Source of the DNA: Amphibalanus amphitrite
Taxonomy: Eukaryota; Arthropoda; Thecostraca; Balanomorpha; Balanidae
NCBI RefSeq assembly: GCF_019059575.1
Contig: NW_024881977.1
Span: forward strand, 310,001 to 374,000
Direction: 5' to 3'
DNA length: 64,000 bases
The notes under the pieces were generated by a model, which did not search any database, had not been told where the DNA came from, and saw nothing but the letters and a program-made list of their open reading frames with translations. Numbering within the stretch: position 1 is the stretch's first letter; each line of letters opens with the position of its first letter. Position numbers and translations under genes: made by a program. This document shows positions 21,383-32,321 of this stretch, piece by piece.

Positions 21383-22075
21383 CTAGTTGTAGGCGGGGGT
21401 TGGCTTGTAGGTAGGGGCGGGCTTGTAGGAGGGGGCGGGCTTGTAGGCGGGGGCGGGCTGGTAAGTCGGGGCGGGCTTGTAGGCCGGGGCGGGCTTGTAG
21501 CTGGGCTTGTACTCGTCGTAGCGGGCCTCACCCTCGTAGGTGACGTCAGCAATCAGGCCAGAGTAGGCGTCATCCACACGGTAGGTGACCGTCTGGGTAC
21601 GGCCGTCGGGCAGCACAACCGAGTAAGATCCCTGGGTGGCGTAGCCGTCACGCGCCTCCTGGGCGTTGAAGACGGGCTCGTAGTCTCCGTATCCGTGGAC
21701 GTCGTAGCTGAAGTCGTACTTGGGCAGCTCGTCGTAGCTCTCCTGCTTGTAGGGAGCGGGCTTGTAGGCCGGCTGGGGGTGGTAGGCGGGCCTGGGCGCG
21801 TAGGTCGGCTTGTAGGTCGGGGCGTAGGTGGGCGCCGGAGTGGTGTAGGGCGCGTTGTCGGCGGCGGCAACGGCCAGCAGGGCGGCAACCACGAAGAACT
21901 GAAACAAGAACATCATCGTCAATATAATTTCCATTTTTCCATTCCATGATACCTCTTTCAAATACTTATTGCTGAGCACATGGGTTTTCAAAGCTCTTCA
22001 ATCCATGAGAACATTAGGGCAGCGCCTTTAATTCAATCTTACATTCAAATGGGTTTTCCGTGCACTCACCTTCAT
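21383..22075 (-). CDS. RR-type cuticle protein, 173 aa (fourth gene)
   Basis: Exon 1 is 22070-22075 (ATG AAG) with donor GTGAGT; the intron is 21899-22069 (171 bp); exon 2 is 21383-21898, ending in TAG. Signal peptide 1-15, Tyr/Pro linker, RR domain at about 62-129, then a tail of six YKPAP or YQPAP units and YKPTPAYN. The linker reads YDELPKYDF where most paralogues read YDQPPKYDF. The poly(A) signal AATAAA is on the minus strand at 21279-21284. The protein is identical to that of the gene at 25005-25697. Role and location are as for the other RR proteins: secreted cuticle matrix. Confidence 0.92.
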
Positions 22076-22099
22076 GTTGTTGGTAGTGAGGCGGTGTGT

Positions 22100-22215
22100 G
22101 ATCGTCTGATGGTGGGTGCGGTGTGGAGCCGTGTTTTATACACGGTCCAGCTGCGGTGACCGCCAGTGATGGTGACCCTGCCGGGGGCGGCGCAGCGGCA
22201 GGCGGGGAGCGGCCG
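22100..22215 (-). promoter_or_regulatory. Conserved cuticle core promoter (fourth gene)
   Basis: Read on the minus strand: GGTCACC at 22171-22177 and 22155-22161 (16 apart), TATAAA at 22135-22140 inside the CCGTGT...ACACGG inverted repeat, and probable start near 22107. Confidence 0.85.
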
Positions 22216-22688
22216 ACTACAGAAAGTTATCTTCACCGGTTGGACGTCTCAACATACTCGTAAATAATTCTAAAAGTCTTCAATATCTGAATTCATTCGC
22301 AACATCCGGAGTATTTTCACTAATTAATAAAAGATCCGAAAAAAACAGGTTTCAAAATACAGGCTAGTTAATTGGCGCATGATATAAAAGTAAGAAAGAT
22401 AACATTTCCCTTCAGCGGGCACCTTGCAGGCATAGTGTAATAAATAACAAGTGAAGACACTTCACCAATTTATAATGCAAACTCATGTAACAACTTTTCT
22501 TCACCTGGGAGTGGGCTATGTAGCTACTCACGCTGCAGTATGACGTAATAAAACGTCATAAAACGTCACTTCCTAAATCATTGAACGCTATCCTCGGCCT
22601 ACATCATCGTCTTCCATGCCCCGTCATGATGGATTTTTTAATTGACTTAGACATGAAAACCCACGTTTTTTACTCCACTAAACGAAGG

Positions 22689-24420
22689 CAGGGGCGGATC
22701 CAGGAAAACTCCAAGGGGAGGGTCATGAATCGAAGTGGTGCCCCTACCTATACCCAAAATTAAAAACTCAACGGATTTCGTCCACTTCATTTTGGTGGTG
22801 CCCCCATTTTCAGTTTTTTTTTCTTTTTAATTTTTATTTTTAGTCAGTATCTTAACTTTTGCCACAACCACATTTACCAATTGTAAGCAAATATATATGA
22901 ATGTGCTATGTGTATATATGTTGTGGACGCTGAGTAGTGAGTACTTACCAGGAACGTTATCAGGTAAGCGAATCGTTGTCAGTCCGACGAACTTGACCCT
23001 GGCGTCTAAAGGGTCTGTCCTTGACACTTCAGGCTTGTCAGGGGCACCAAAGTCCTTCCAGGGACACCACAAACCTGTCAGGGGCACCTACGGCCTTGTA
23101 GGGGCGCCACAGGCCCGCCAGGAAGCAGAGGCACCACAGGTCTAGCAAGTATACACGACAGGCCTGTCAGGGGCACAACGGGCCTGTTGGGCCCATGAGC
23201 ACCCCTAGGGGCAGGGGCACCACAGTCCTTCCAGGGGCACCGCAGGCCTGTGAGGGGCACCAGCGGCCTAGCAGGGGCACCAGTCAACACAGGCCTGCCA
23301 GGGGCACCAGAGGCCTGCCAGGAGCACCACCGACCTTGCAGGGGTAACTTGGGCCTGTCAGGGGCACCACGGGCCTGTCGAGAGGCACTTCAGGCTTTTC
23401 AGGGGCACCATAGTCCTCGGCCGGGCGCAGGGGTAGCAGGGGCACCAAAGGCCTGCCAGGGGCACTACAGGCCTAGCAAGGGCACCACTGGTCTATCAGG
23501 GGCACCACGAGCCTGTCATAGCCAGGCATCTCAGGCTTGTCAAGGCCCAGGGGCACCACAGGTCTGTGAGGGGCACCAGCGACCTAGCAGGGGCACCAGT
23601 CAACACAGGTCTGCCAGGGGCGCCACAGACCTGCCAGGGGCACCAGAGGTCTGCCAGGGGCACCACCGGCCTCGCAGGGGCACCTTGGGCCTGTCAGGGG
23701 CACCACGGGCCTGCCGAGGTGCACTTCAGACTTTTCAGGGGCACCAGTCCTCTTAGGGCGCAGGGGTACCAGCGGCCTAGCAAGGGCACCAGAGGCCTGC
23801 CAGGGGCACCACAGGCCTAACAAGGGCACCACGGGCCTGTCAGGGGCACCTCAGGGTTGTCAGGGCCCAGGGACACCACAGTCCTTCCAAGGGCACCGCA
23901 AGCCTGTCAGGGGCACCACAGGCCTGCCAGGGGCACCACAGGCCTGCCAGGGGCACCACAGGCCTGCCAGGGGCACCACAGGCCTAGCAAGGCACCACTG
24001 GCCTGTCATGGCCGGGCACCTCAGGCTTGTCAGGGCCCAGGGGCACCACAGTCCTTCCAGGGGCATTACAAGCCTGTCAGGGGCACCAGAGGCCTAGCAA
24101 GGGCACCACAGGCCTACCATGGACACCACAGGCCTGCCAGGGGCACCACCGGCCTTGCAGGGGCGCCTCAGGCCTGTCAGGGGCACCACGTCCCTGCCGG
24201 GGACACTTCAGGCTTGTCAGGGGCGTTACAGTCCTGTCAGGGCCCAGGGGCACCAGGCCCGTGGTGTCCCTGCTAGGCCTGTGGTGCCCCTGGTGGTCCT
24301 GTGGTGCCCCTGTCAGGACTGTGATACCCCTGATAGGCCGGTGGTGCCCCTGGCAGGTCTTTGGGCCCCCGGGCCTCAAGGGGGGGGCCATGACCCATGT
24401 GACCCCCCCTTGGATCCGCC
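22689..24420. mobile_element. Non-autonomous element with GGCGGATCCA ends and internal minisatellite
   Basis: Left end CAGGGGCGGATCCAGG; right end TTGGATCCGCC at 24410-24420. The shared inverted core is GGCGGATCCA/TGGATCCGCC. The left end starts exactly where duplicated block 1 stops, within a satellite unit, and the right end stops exactly where block 2 begins. No target duplication is visible, and the last bases expected at the right end appear to be missing. Most of the interior is a 20-bp minisatellite. A related right end lies at 3102-3117. Superfamily is uncertain; similar ends are common among hAT-like elements. Confidence 0.6.
23027..24365. repeat. 20-bp minisatellite with an orientation switch
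   Basis: Degenerate tandem units of consensus GGGGCACCACAGGCCTGCCA, roughly 60 or more copies. Near 24255 the units flip to the reverse complement (GTGGTGCCCCTGGCAGGCCT) and stay inverted to the end. A longer period of about 318 bp is also visible (CACCAGTCAACACAGG at about 23278 and 23596). Long reading frames through it (TGLPGAPQACQGHH repeats) come from the repeat and are not genes. Confidence 0.9.
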
Positions 24421-25004
24421 ACCTTCCTCAAAAAAGTATCGTAAGCGGAAGCATTCCTCAAACAAGTCAACACTCATGCAGTAGCCGTATCACGTTGAGC
24501 GAAGAAAGATAAAAACTACCAGGTAGTTTATGTTAGCTATGGTTGCAGGCATTTGAGCAATGAGATCGTAGCTGGTCTAAATTAATGCGTTATACGTTAG
24601 GCTATACACGACATCGCTGCGGCATTTCCTATGTAGCCCTTTTCAGTCCCGCTATAACTTTTCTAAGACAAAGCTCCTGAGTTCTGGCGCTCGTCACGTA
24701 TCTTGCGGTATTGGGGATTTTTCACCATCGAGTGGAATCGAGCATTGCTCAGCTACGTTAAGATCTTGCTGTCCCAGGTTTAGTAGCCGTACCTTGCTCG
24801 TATGACCATTTTCCTTTCGCTAAACCCCTTCAGCATCAATCGACACTTGTCCTTCATTTTCACATCTCACCCAGCACTATATGTGTAATAATCGTTTGTT
24901 TTTATTGACTCGCATTCGCTTTGCAATAAATACACACAAACACACGTAAGACACACTGCACGGTTTGGCAGACAGTTTGAAGTAAGCTCATTATTGACTC
25001 CTCT

Positions 25005-25697
25005 CTAGTTGTAGGCGGGGGTTGGCTTGTAGGTAGGGGCGGGCTTGTAGGAGGGGGCGGGCTTGTAGGCGGGGGCGGGCTGGTAAGTCGGGGCGGGCTT
25101 GTAGGCCGGGGCGGGCTTGTAGCTGGGCTTGTACTCGTCGTAGCGGGCCTCACCCTCGTAGGTGACGTCAGCAATCAGGCCAGAGTAGGCGTCATCCACA
25201 CGGTAGGTGACCGTCTGGGTACGGCCGTCGGGCAGCACAACCGAGTAAGATCCCTGGGTGGCGTAGCCGTCACGCGCCTCCTGGGCGTTGAAGACGGGCT
25301 CGTAGTCTCCGTATCCGTGGACGTCGTAGCTGAAGTCGTACTTGGGCAGCTCGTCGTAGCTCTCCTGCTTGTAGGGAGCGGGCTTGTAGGCCGGCTGGGG
25401 GTGGTAGGCGGGCCTGGGCGCGTAGGTCGGCTTGTAGGTCGGGGCGTAGGTGGGCGCCGGAGTGGTGTAGGGCGCGTTGTCGGCGGCGGCAACGGCCAGC
25501 AGGGCGGCAACCACGAAGAACTGAAACAAGAACATCATCGTCAATATAATTTCCATTTTTCCATTCCATGATACCTCTTTCAAATACTTATTGCTGAGCA
25601 CATGGGTTTTCAAAGCTCTTCAATCCATGAGAACATTAGGGCAGCGCCTTTAATTCAATCTTACATTCAAATGGGTTTTCCGTGCACTCACCTTCAT
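25005..25697 (-). CDS. RR-type cuticle protein, 173 aa (fifth gene, duplicate of the fourth)
   Basis: Exon 1 is 25692-25697, intron 25521-25691, exon 2 is 25005-25520. Exons, intron and protein are identical by eye to the gene at 21383-22075. The poly(A) signal is at 24901-24906 on the minus strand. If the duplication is real, the two loci would double the dose of one protein; if it is an assembly artefact, this is the other allele. Confidence 0.9.
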
Positions 25698-25721
25698 GTT
25701 GTTGGTAGTGAGGCGGTGTGT

Positions 25722-25837
25722 GATCGTCTGATGGTGGGTGCGGTGTGGAGCCGTGTTTTATACACGGTCCAGCTGCGGTGACCGCCAGTGATGGTGACCC
25801 TGCCGGGGGCGGCGCAGCGGCAGGCGGGGAGCGGCCG
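25722..25837 (-). promoter_or_regulatory. Conserved cuticle core promoter (fifth gene)
   Basis: GGTCACC sites at 25793-25799 and 25777-25783 and TATAAA at 25757-25762, all on the minus strand. Identical to the fourth gene's promoter. Confidence 0.85.
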
Positions 25838-26051
25838 ACTACAGAAAGTTATCTTCACCGGTTGGACGTCTCAACATACTCGTAAATAATTCTAAAAGTC
25901 TTCAATATCTGAATTCATTCGCAACATCCGGAGTATTTTCACTAATTAATAAAAGATCCGAAAAAACAGGTTTCAAAATACAGGCTAGTTAATTGGCGCA
26001 TGATATAAAAGTAAGAAAGATAACATTTCCCTTCAGCGGGCACCTTGCAGG

Positions 26052-29000
26052 CATAGTGTAATAAATAACAAGTGAAGACACTTCACCAATTTATAATGCA
26101 AACTCATGTAACAACTTTTCTTCACCTGGGAGTGGGCTATGTAGCTACTCACGCTGCAGTATGACGTAATAAAACGTCATAAAACGTCACTTCCTAAATC
26201 ATTGAACGCTATCCTCGGCCTACATCATCGTCTTCCATGCCCCGTCATGATGGATTTTTTAATTGACTTAGACATGAAAACCCACGTTTTTTACTCCACT
26301 AAACGAAGGTATAATCCCAGTTTCTTACAGAATGCCTTGGTAGACACAAAATCAGAGGACATCGATGTGCCACAGCCCGATGAAAGTCCTTCTCGATCTA
26401 AGTGCGCCCCAACATGTTCAACATCGTATCAGCATTCACTCTATTCCGTAACGTTACTCTCGAGAACCCATTGTTTTTATTGCATGTATGGTCGCTTACT
26501 GAATGCAATGTGACAGAACCGGTATGAAAATATTCAAAAACAGAGGACATCATTAGACCACCGGCTCCTAAAAGTGTAGGGTATTTTGACAACGTCTCTA
26601 AAACATAACCCATTTTGATCGGTCCTTTGATTGACATGGACTCGAGAACCCATGTTTTTTATTGCATTTAATGAAAGAAAATAATCATATTTTCTTATAA
26701 AATGCGTGAAAATATTTAAAATCAGAGGACATCGATGTAACATAGCCCGATGAAAGTCCTTTTCGATCTAAGTGCGCCCCAACATGTTGAACATCGTATC
26801 AGCATTCACTCTATTCCGTAACGTTACTCTCGAGAACCCACTGTTTTTATTGCATGTATGGTCGCTTACTGAATGCAATGTGACAGAACCAGTATGAAAA
26901 TATTCAAAAACAGAGGACATCATAAGACCACCGGCTCCTAAAAGTGTAGGGTATTTTGACGACGTCCCTAAAACATTACCCATTTTGATCGGTCCTTTGA
27001 TTGACATGGACTCCAGAACCCATGTTTTTTTATTGCATTTAATGAAAGAAAATAATCATATTTTCTTATAAAATGCGTGAAAATATTTAAAATCAGAGGA
27101 CATCGATGTGCCACAGCCCGATGAAAGTCCTTCTCGATCTAAGTGCGCCCCAACATGTTGAACATCGTATCAGCATTCACTCTATTCCGTCACGTTACTC
27201 TCGAGAACCCACTGTTTTTATTGCATGTATGGTCGCTTACTGAATGCAATGTGATAGAACCGGTATGAAAATATTCAAAAACAGAGGACATCATAAGACC
27301 ACCGGCTCCTAAAAGTGTAGGGTATTTTGACAACGTCTCTAAAACATAACCCATTTTGATCGGTCCTTTGATTGACATGGACTCGAGAACCCATGTTTTT
27401 TATTGCATTTAATGAAAGAAAATAATCATATTTTCTTATAAAATGCGTGAAAATATTTAAAATCAGAGGACATCGATGTAACATAGCCCGATGAAAGTCC
27501 TTCTCGATCTAAGTGCGCCCCAACATGTTGAACATCGTATCAGCATTCACTCTATTCCGTAACGTTACTCTCGAGAACCCACTGTTTTTATTGCATGTAT
27601 GGTCGCTTACTGAATGCAATGTGACAGAACCAGTATGAAAATATTCAAAAACAGAGGACATCATAAGACCACCGGCTCCTAAAAGTGTAGGGTATTTTGA
27701 CGACGTCCCTAAAACATTACCCATTTTGATCGGTCCTTTGATTGACATGGACTCCAGAACCCATGTTTTTTATTGCATTTAATGAAAGAAAATAATCATA
27801 TTTTCTTATAAAATGCGTGAAAATATTTAAAATCAGAGGACATCGATGTGCCACAGCCCGATGAAAGTCCTTCTCGATCTAAGTGCGCCCCAACATGTTG
27901 AACATCGTATCAGCATTCACTCTATTCCGTAACGTTACTCTCGAGAACCCACTGTTTTTATTGCATGAATGGTCGCTTACTGAATGCAATGTGACAGAAC
28001 CGGTATGAAAATATTCAAAAACAGAGGACATCATAAGACCACCGGCTCCTAAAAGGGTAGGGTATTTTGACAACGTCTCTAAAACACTACCCATTTTGAT
28101 CGGTCCTTTGATTGACATGGACTCGAGAACCCATGTTTTTTATTGCATTTAATGAAAGAAAGTAATCATATTTTCTTAAAAAATGCGTGAAAATATTTAA
28201 AATCAGAGGACATCGATGTGCCACAGCCCGATGAAAGTCCTTCTCGATCTAAGTGCGCCCCAACATGTTGAACATCGTATCAGCATTCACTCTATTCCGT
28301 AACGTTACTCTCGAGAACCCACTGTTTTTATTGCATGTATGGTCGCTTACTGAATGCAATGTGACAGAACCGGTATGAAAATGTTCAAAAACAGAGGACA
28401 TCATAAGACCACCGGCTCCTAAAAGTGTAGGGTATTTTGACAACGTCCCTAAAACATTACCCATTTTGATCGGACCTTTGACTGACATGGACTTGAGAAC
28501 CCATGCTTTTTATTGCATTTAATGAAAGAAAATAATCGTATTTTCTTATAAAATGCGTGGAAATATTTAAAAACAGAGGAAATCGATGTGCCATAGCCCG
28601 ATGAAAGTCCTACTCGATCTAAGTGCGCTCAAACATGTTGAACATCGTATCAGCATTCACTCTATTCTGTAACGTTACGCTCGAGAACCCACTGTTTTTA
28701 TTGCATGTATGGTCGCTTACTGAATGCAATGTGACAGAACCGGTATGAAAATATTCAAAAATAGAGGACACCGTAACAGTACCGGTCCCTAAATGTGTAG
28801 AGTATTTAAACAAAGTTTGTAGGTATTATACGAGTCATTTTGATCGGTCTTTTCCTTCACTTTGACTTGAGAACCTATGCTTTTTATTGCGCGAAATGAA
28901 TGAGATTCATCAAATGTTCATTGTTCCTATTGAATGCATTATAATATGCAAAATCAGGGGACATCGATGCGTTTCAGCCTGATGAAATGCCCAGTTGATG

Positions 29001-29511
29001 AATAGCTGTTTGGCCCATTTTAACACTGCGTCGGCATTTACACAACTTCCGAACGATATGCCTGATAAGAGAGCATGAATTCTTAGGTATTGCGAGCTAT
29101 GTATGCATTGGTGCCTGTCCAGTGTTCATACGCTATACCCATTGTGGCATAAAGAAGACATTCTTAGCTTATAAAGATATGTAGTAAAAATAGGTTTTTG
29201 GTCTTCTCATTACGAGTATGTTTAAGTGGTATTACATTTCAAGTTGCGTGTAGAGGGATTTATTTTCAGTTTTTGTCGTAAATAAAAGCGAATTAGCTGT
29301 TAAAACCAACACTTATATAACTACAAGCTTGGATAGTAGTTTCTTGGATTAAAAGTTTTCACTACAGGGATGAAACTTTTGCACTACAATGACGAAAACG
29401 TCATCAATCGTCATCAGATATCGTTAATTTTCTGAAAGAGCACTTCCGGCAGAAGAAAACGCATTACACAAAATAATCGAAGTGTCTTCACTTGTTATTT
29501 ATTACACTATG
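26052..29511. mobile_element. Terminal-inverted-repeat transposon carrying a satellite array, 3460 bp
   Basis: The ends are perfect 33-bp inverted repeats (starting CATAGTGTAATAAATAAC), flanked by a 7-bp direct duplication TTGCAGG at 26045-26051 and 29512-29518. Subterminal sequences on both sides are rich in ACGTCA. About three quarters of the interior is a tandem satellite. No transposase is present. The termini faintly recall P-element ends (CATGATGAAATAAC), but the superfamily is unassigned. A truncated left end of the same element occurs at 22431-22688 through the block duplication. Confidence 0.85.
26268..28985. repeat. Satellite array with nested 185/370/741-bp periods
   Basis: About seven copies of a roughly 370-bp unit, with landmark GGACATCGATG recurring near 26360, 26730, 27100, 27470, 27840 and 28210. 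Each 370-bp unit is itself two diverged halves of about 185 bp (both start GAGAACCCA and contain CAGAGGACATC). The first four units form two 741-bp dimers that share variants, such as the pair with AACATAGCCCG against the pair with CCACAGCCCG. Repeated 79-codon frames on the minus strand follow the unit and are probably not genes. Confidence 0.93.
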
Positions 29512-29518
29512 TTGCAGG

Positions 29519-29933
29519 TTTTTCAATGTATATGCGCACTTATTGCGCAGGCATGCACACTGGCGGAACCAAAAAGAAAGCCTCTGACACCGCCGGGGGC
29601 ATTCCCCAAAGACTTTATCCACGTAAAAAATCAGGTTTCGCTCCCGTATGCAGGTTTTAGTGTTCCTGATTGAAGTTAAGCTTTCTTTTTACTCCAGAAA
29701 AAAATCCATTGATTTCAGGCCTTGATTCCGGTGATTTCAGGCGATTTGGTCGTATGTCCCAAATGCCAGCTAAATCCCAAAGTGAGGATATAGCGTAAAT
29801 ATGGATACAGTGCAGCTGTGCATATATTTGTGCAGGATGCATATATTCTAACCCATGTAGTGAGTAGTGACATAGTACACCAGACATCTGGGCAGAAAAA
29901 CAGGACGTGCATTGTGCAGCTCAGCGGTAACCA
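29519..29933. other. Intergenic, no gene recognised
   Basis: A short interval between the satellite-bearing transposon and a foldback element. I see no coding sequence or repeats in it. Confidence 0.4.
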
Positions 29934-30318
29934 GGTACAGCCCTCTGCAAACTGCGTGGTAGGTATTTTTTTTTCGACAAAACCGAGAATAACGCGAATA
30001 CTATGCCATCGGTCACTTGGAAATCGTAACAGTATGACGCGCGAGACTTCGCACCTTAGTTTGGCATTATCATCGTGTTCATTTTCTATCCAGTTTGGCA
30101 ACAAAATCCAAAAGTTTATATTTGCCCCCAAAACAAACTTTTGCATTTTGTTGCCACACAAGGCGTATACTTTGTCTAGTTATAGATCTAATCGAAGAAG
30201 TGGAGCATGGCGCATCTATTTGCAGTGAGTTCCGACCGACTGATAACATAGCCTTTGAGTTATCACCGGTTTTGTCGAAAAAAGAATACCTACCACGCAG
30301 TCTGCTGAGGGCTGTACC
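29934..30318. mobile_element. Foldback-type MITE, 385 bp
   Basis: Inverted ends of about 50 bases: GGTACAGCCCTCTGC on the left, GGTACAGCCCTCAGC read inward from the right. Both continue through CTGCGTGGTAGGTATT and TTCGACAAAACCG. A second inverted match near the centre (CAACAAAATCC.. and ..CATTTTGTTGCC, about 30097-30160) suggests that the whole element is a decayed palindrome. The target duplication is unclear. Confidence 0.75.
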
Positions 30319-30958
30319 CACTTGACGGGCACGCAAGGGCATCGGTCACCGGTGGTAGGCAAAGCTATTCATATGGTCCCTTTCAATCGTTAACTAGAAG
30401 CATCTCCTGTAGCTTACTATGAGCTCAACGTTTTCATATTTTAACCCTCGCCCGTATTGGTGTTTTGCCAGCCGCGAACGTATAAAGGGGGGGGGGGGGG
30501 CAACGGACTCCCCTTGCCGTTTGGCCCCTGATCGAGCTAGAGCTTCGTCGAAAAACGAGCGTGTTGCCCGTGACGAGAGAAAGCCGATGATCCACGATTT
30601 TAAAGTCCTAGGTCATTGGCTGACATTCCAGGTCAGGTCAACAACCCAAAGGTCGGGAAAATCGGTACCTGTTAGAACGCCGTAAAGTGTGGCTACTATG
30701 GGGTTTTCGGGGTGATAATCACGAATATCATGCCATTTTTTAGCACAGATGATGTTTTCATGCATTTAGGCCAGGTCGGGTCAGGTCAGGTCAGGTAAAC
30801 CAGTAGGGGTCCTGATGGCATTCTTATCAGGTGTCAACCGTCTCTGATAGCTTCGTAACATGTTACGAACCCATGTAAAAAAGTCTTACAAGATTTTACC
30901 AGAATCTTCACTATCTTGCATGATCTTATAAGATTCTGAAGACAGTCTTGTAAGACTT

Positions 30959-31148
30959 AGCAGATCTTGTACAAGATTACCCAACATCATACAGATCTTA
31001 TAAGAATCTGGTATAGGCAGATTCTTGCAAGAATGCTGATTCTGGTAAGATTGAGCAGATCTTGTACAAGATTGCCCAACATCATACAGATCTTATAAGA
31101 ATCTGGTATAGGCAGGTTCTTGCAAGAATGCTGATTATGGTAAGATTG
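30959..31148. repeat. 95-bp tandem duplication
   Basis: Two copies, 30959-31053 and 31054-31148, differing at about three positions. Each contains ATCTTGTACAAGAT and TTCTTGCAAGAA palindromes. Confidence 0.9.
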
Positions 31149-31407
31149 AAGAATCTCACAAGAATGTGCTGATCCCAGGCATCTCCCGCTAATCACTTGA
31201 CACCTTTAAGTAATGTTTTCGCCTAATTTAAGGGCTCGCTGAATTCTCAATCAAATGCGATCATTTGCTCCACACGCCCCACGGAGAACAGTTGTAAGCG
31301 ACGCACATGTGTTCTAGAGACTGTACCGACTGGAATTTAGCGACCACAAACTTGTCCGTTTTTTTAGATTGTACGGTCGGCGGCGGGCGACTTCGGCGGC
31401 GGCTCTT

Positions 31408-31460
31408 CGCCTCAGGTGGGGTCCGCCGTCCGTCCCGGACGGCAGACCCCGCCTGAGGCG
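31408..31460. repeat. Strong GC-rich hairpin
   Basis: Arms 31408-31432 and 31436-31460 are inverted copies of 25 bases with two mismatches and a 3-base loop. The hairpin lies in the unique middle of the nested element. Confidence 0.9.
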
Positions 31461-32321
31461 AGGAGGGGAAACTCCGCGTCCCCCTCCGCCGCATTCCATC
31501 CGTCGGCGTCCCATTCACTGCCCGCTCGCGTCTCGCGATGTGAGGACGGAAGTGTTGAGTGTGTGCGGTGCGGTGCCGTCTGCCGTCTCCTCTTCCGACC
31601 TGCAGGTAGGCAAGTTTCTGCCATGCCGTGTAACAATAAGAAAATTGATCCCAATATTTGCATCATCATAGACCAAAACCGGCGCCGAAACGTTCACTTG
31701 AAAATAGTTGATCACCCGACATTTTTCGCCTGCCACACAGGAAATAGTGCTGACGGTAGCGTCATGCGGCGAAACTGGACCCAGGTGAGTGTATGTATAG
31801 GATAGTACGTATGTGAGTATGATAGCTAAATATGCTGATATCTTTAACCGAAAACGATTGCTCACTGAATTAACTCAAAGTCCCATCAATTCTACTTTTT
31901 GGCTGATACATACTGGCTCACCTTTTCACATCTGGCTCCGGATGGCGGATACCTGATTATATGAATGTCATTTCATTTCAGCAATCAAAAATCTCGGCTC
32001 ACCAATAATATGCGATGCAAGGCACGACGAACGACATCCTCCTGTGTTCGAGTGGCTGGATGCAGACGAAACGGCGGCCTCGACGATAATTGTGACGTGA
32101 CGTGACGTCAACGTGTGATGAGGTGATGTGACTGTGACGTGTGGGTGACTCGAAAAGTAAAGGGCTGTTAATATGTGTTCTCAGATTGACATTTTTGTGA
32201 ATATTGATTTTAACGTTTACGCTGGAACATCATTTCATTTCACTTCACGGATTTCGTATGCATGGGTCTCGACATCAATACAATTGAAACGATATCTTAG
32301 GGCGATGTGTCTAGAACTTGG

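Larger units (their letters stand above)
20799..22688. repeat. Near-identical duplicated block, copy 1
   Basis: This 1890-bp block matches 24421-26309. The only difference I found is one base in an A-run near 22340. It contains a complete cuticle gene with promoter and both flanks, and ends inside the first unit of a satellite array. It also carries the left end (from 22431) of the transposon that is complete at 26052-29511. Confidence 0.93.
24421..26309. repeat. Near-identical duplicated block, copy 2
   Basis: Matches 20799-22688 at an offset of 3622 (3621 after the single A-run difference). Unlike copy 1, its right end continues into the full satellite array and the complete transposon. 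Near-complete identity, including introns and flanks, means either a very recent duplication or two haplotypes joined in assembly. Confidence 0.93.

Noticed and set aside
23250-24512. Gly/Ala/His-rich frames such as TGLPGAPQACQGHH
   Set aside because: They follow the 20-bp minisatellite in several frames on both strands, as expected from repeat DNA and not from a gene.
26398-28813. Repeated 79-codon minus-strand frames in the satellite
   Set aside because: Same sequence repeated with each 370-bp unit, sometimes truncated, with no domain or codon signal; best explained by the satellite.
26045-29518. CRISPR-like array
   Set aside because: Units are about 370 bp, contiguous and without spacers, and the DNA is eukaryotic.
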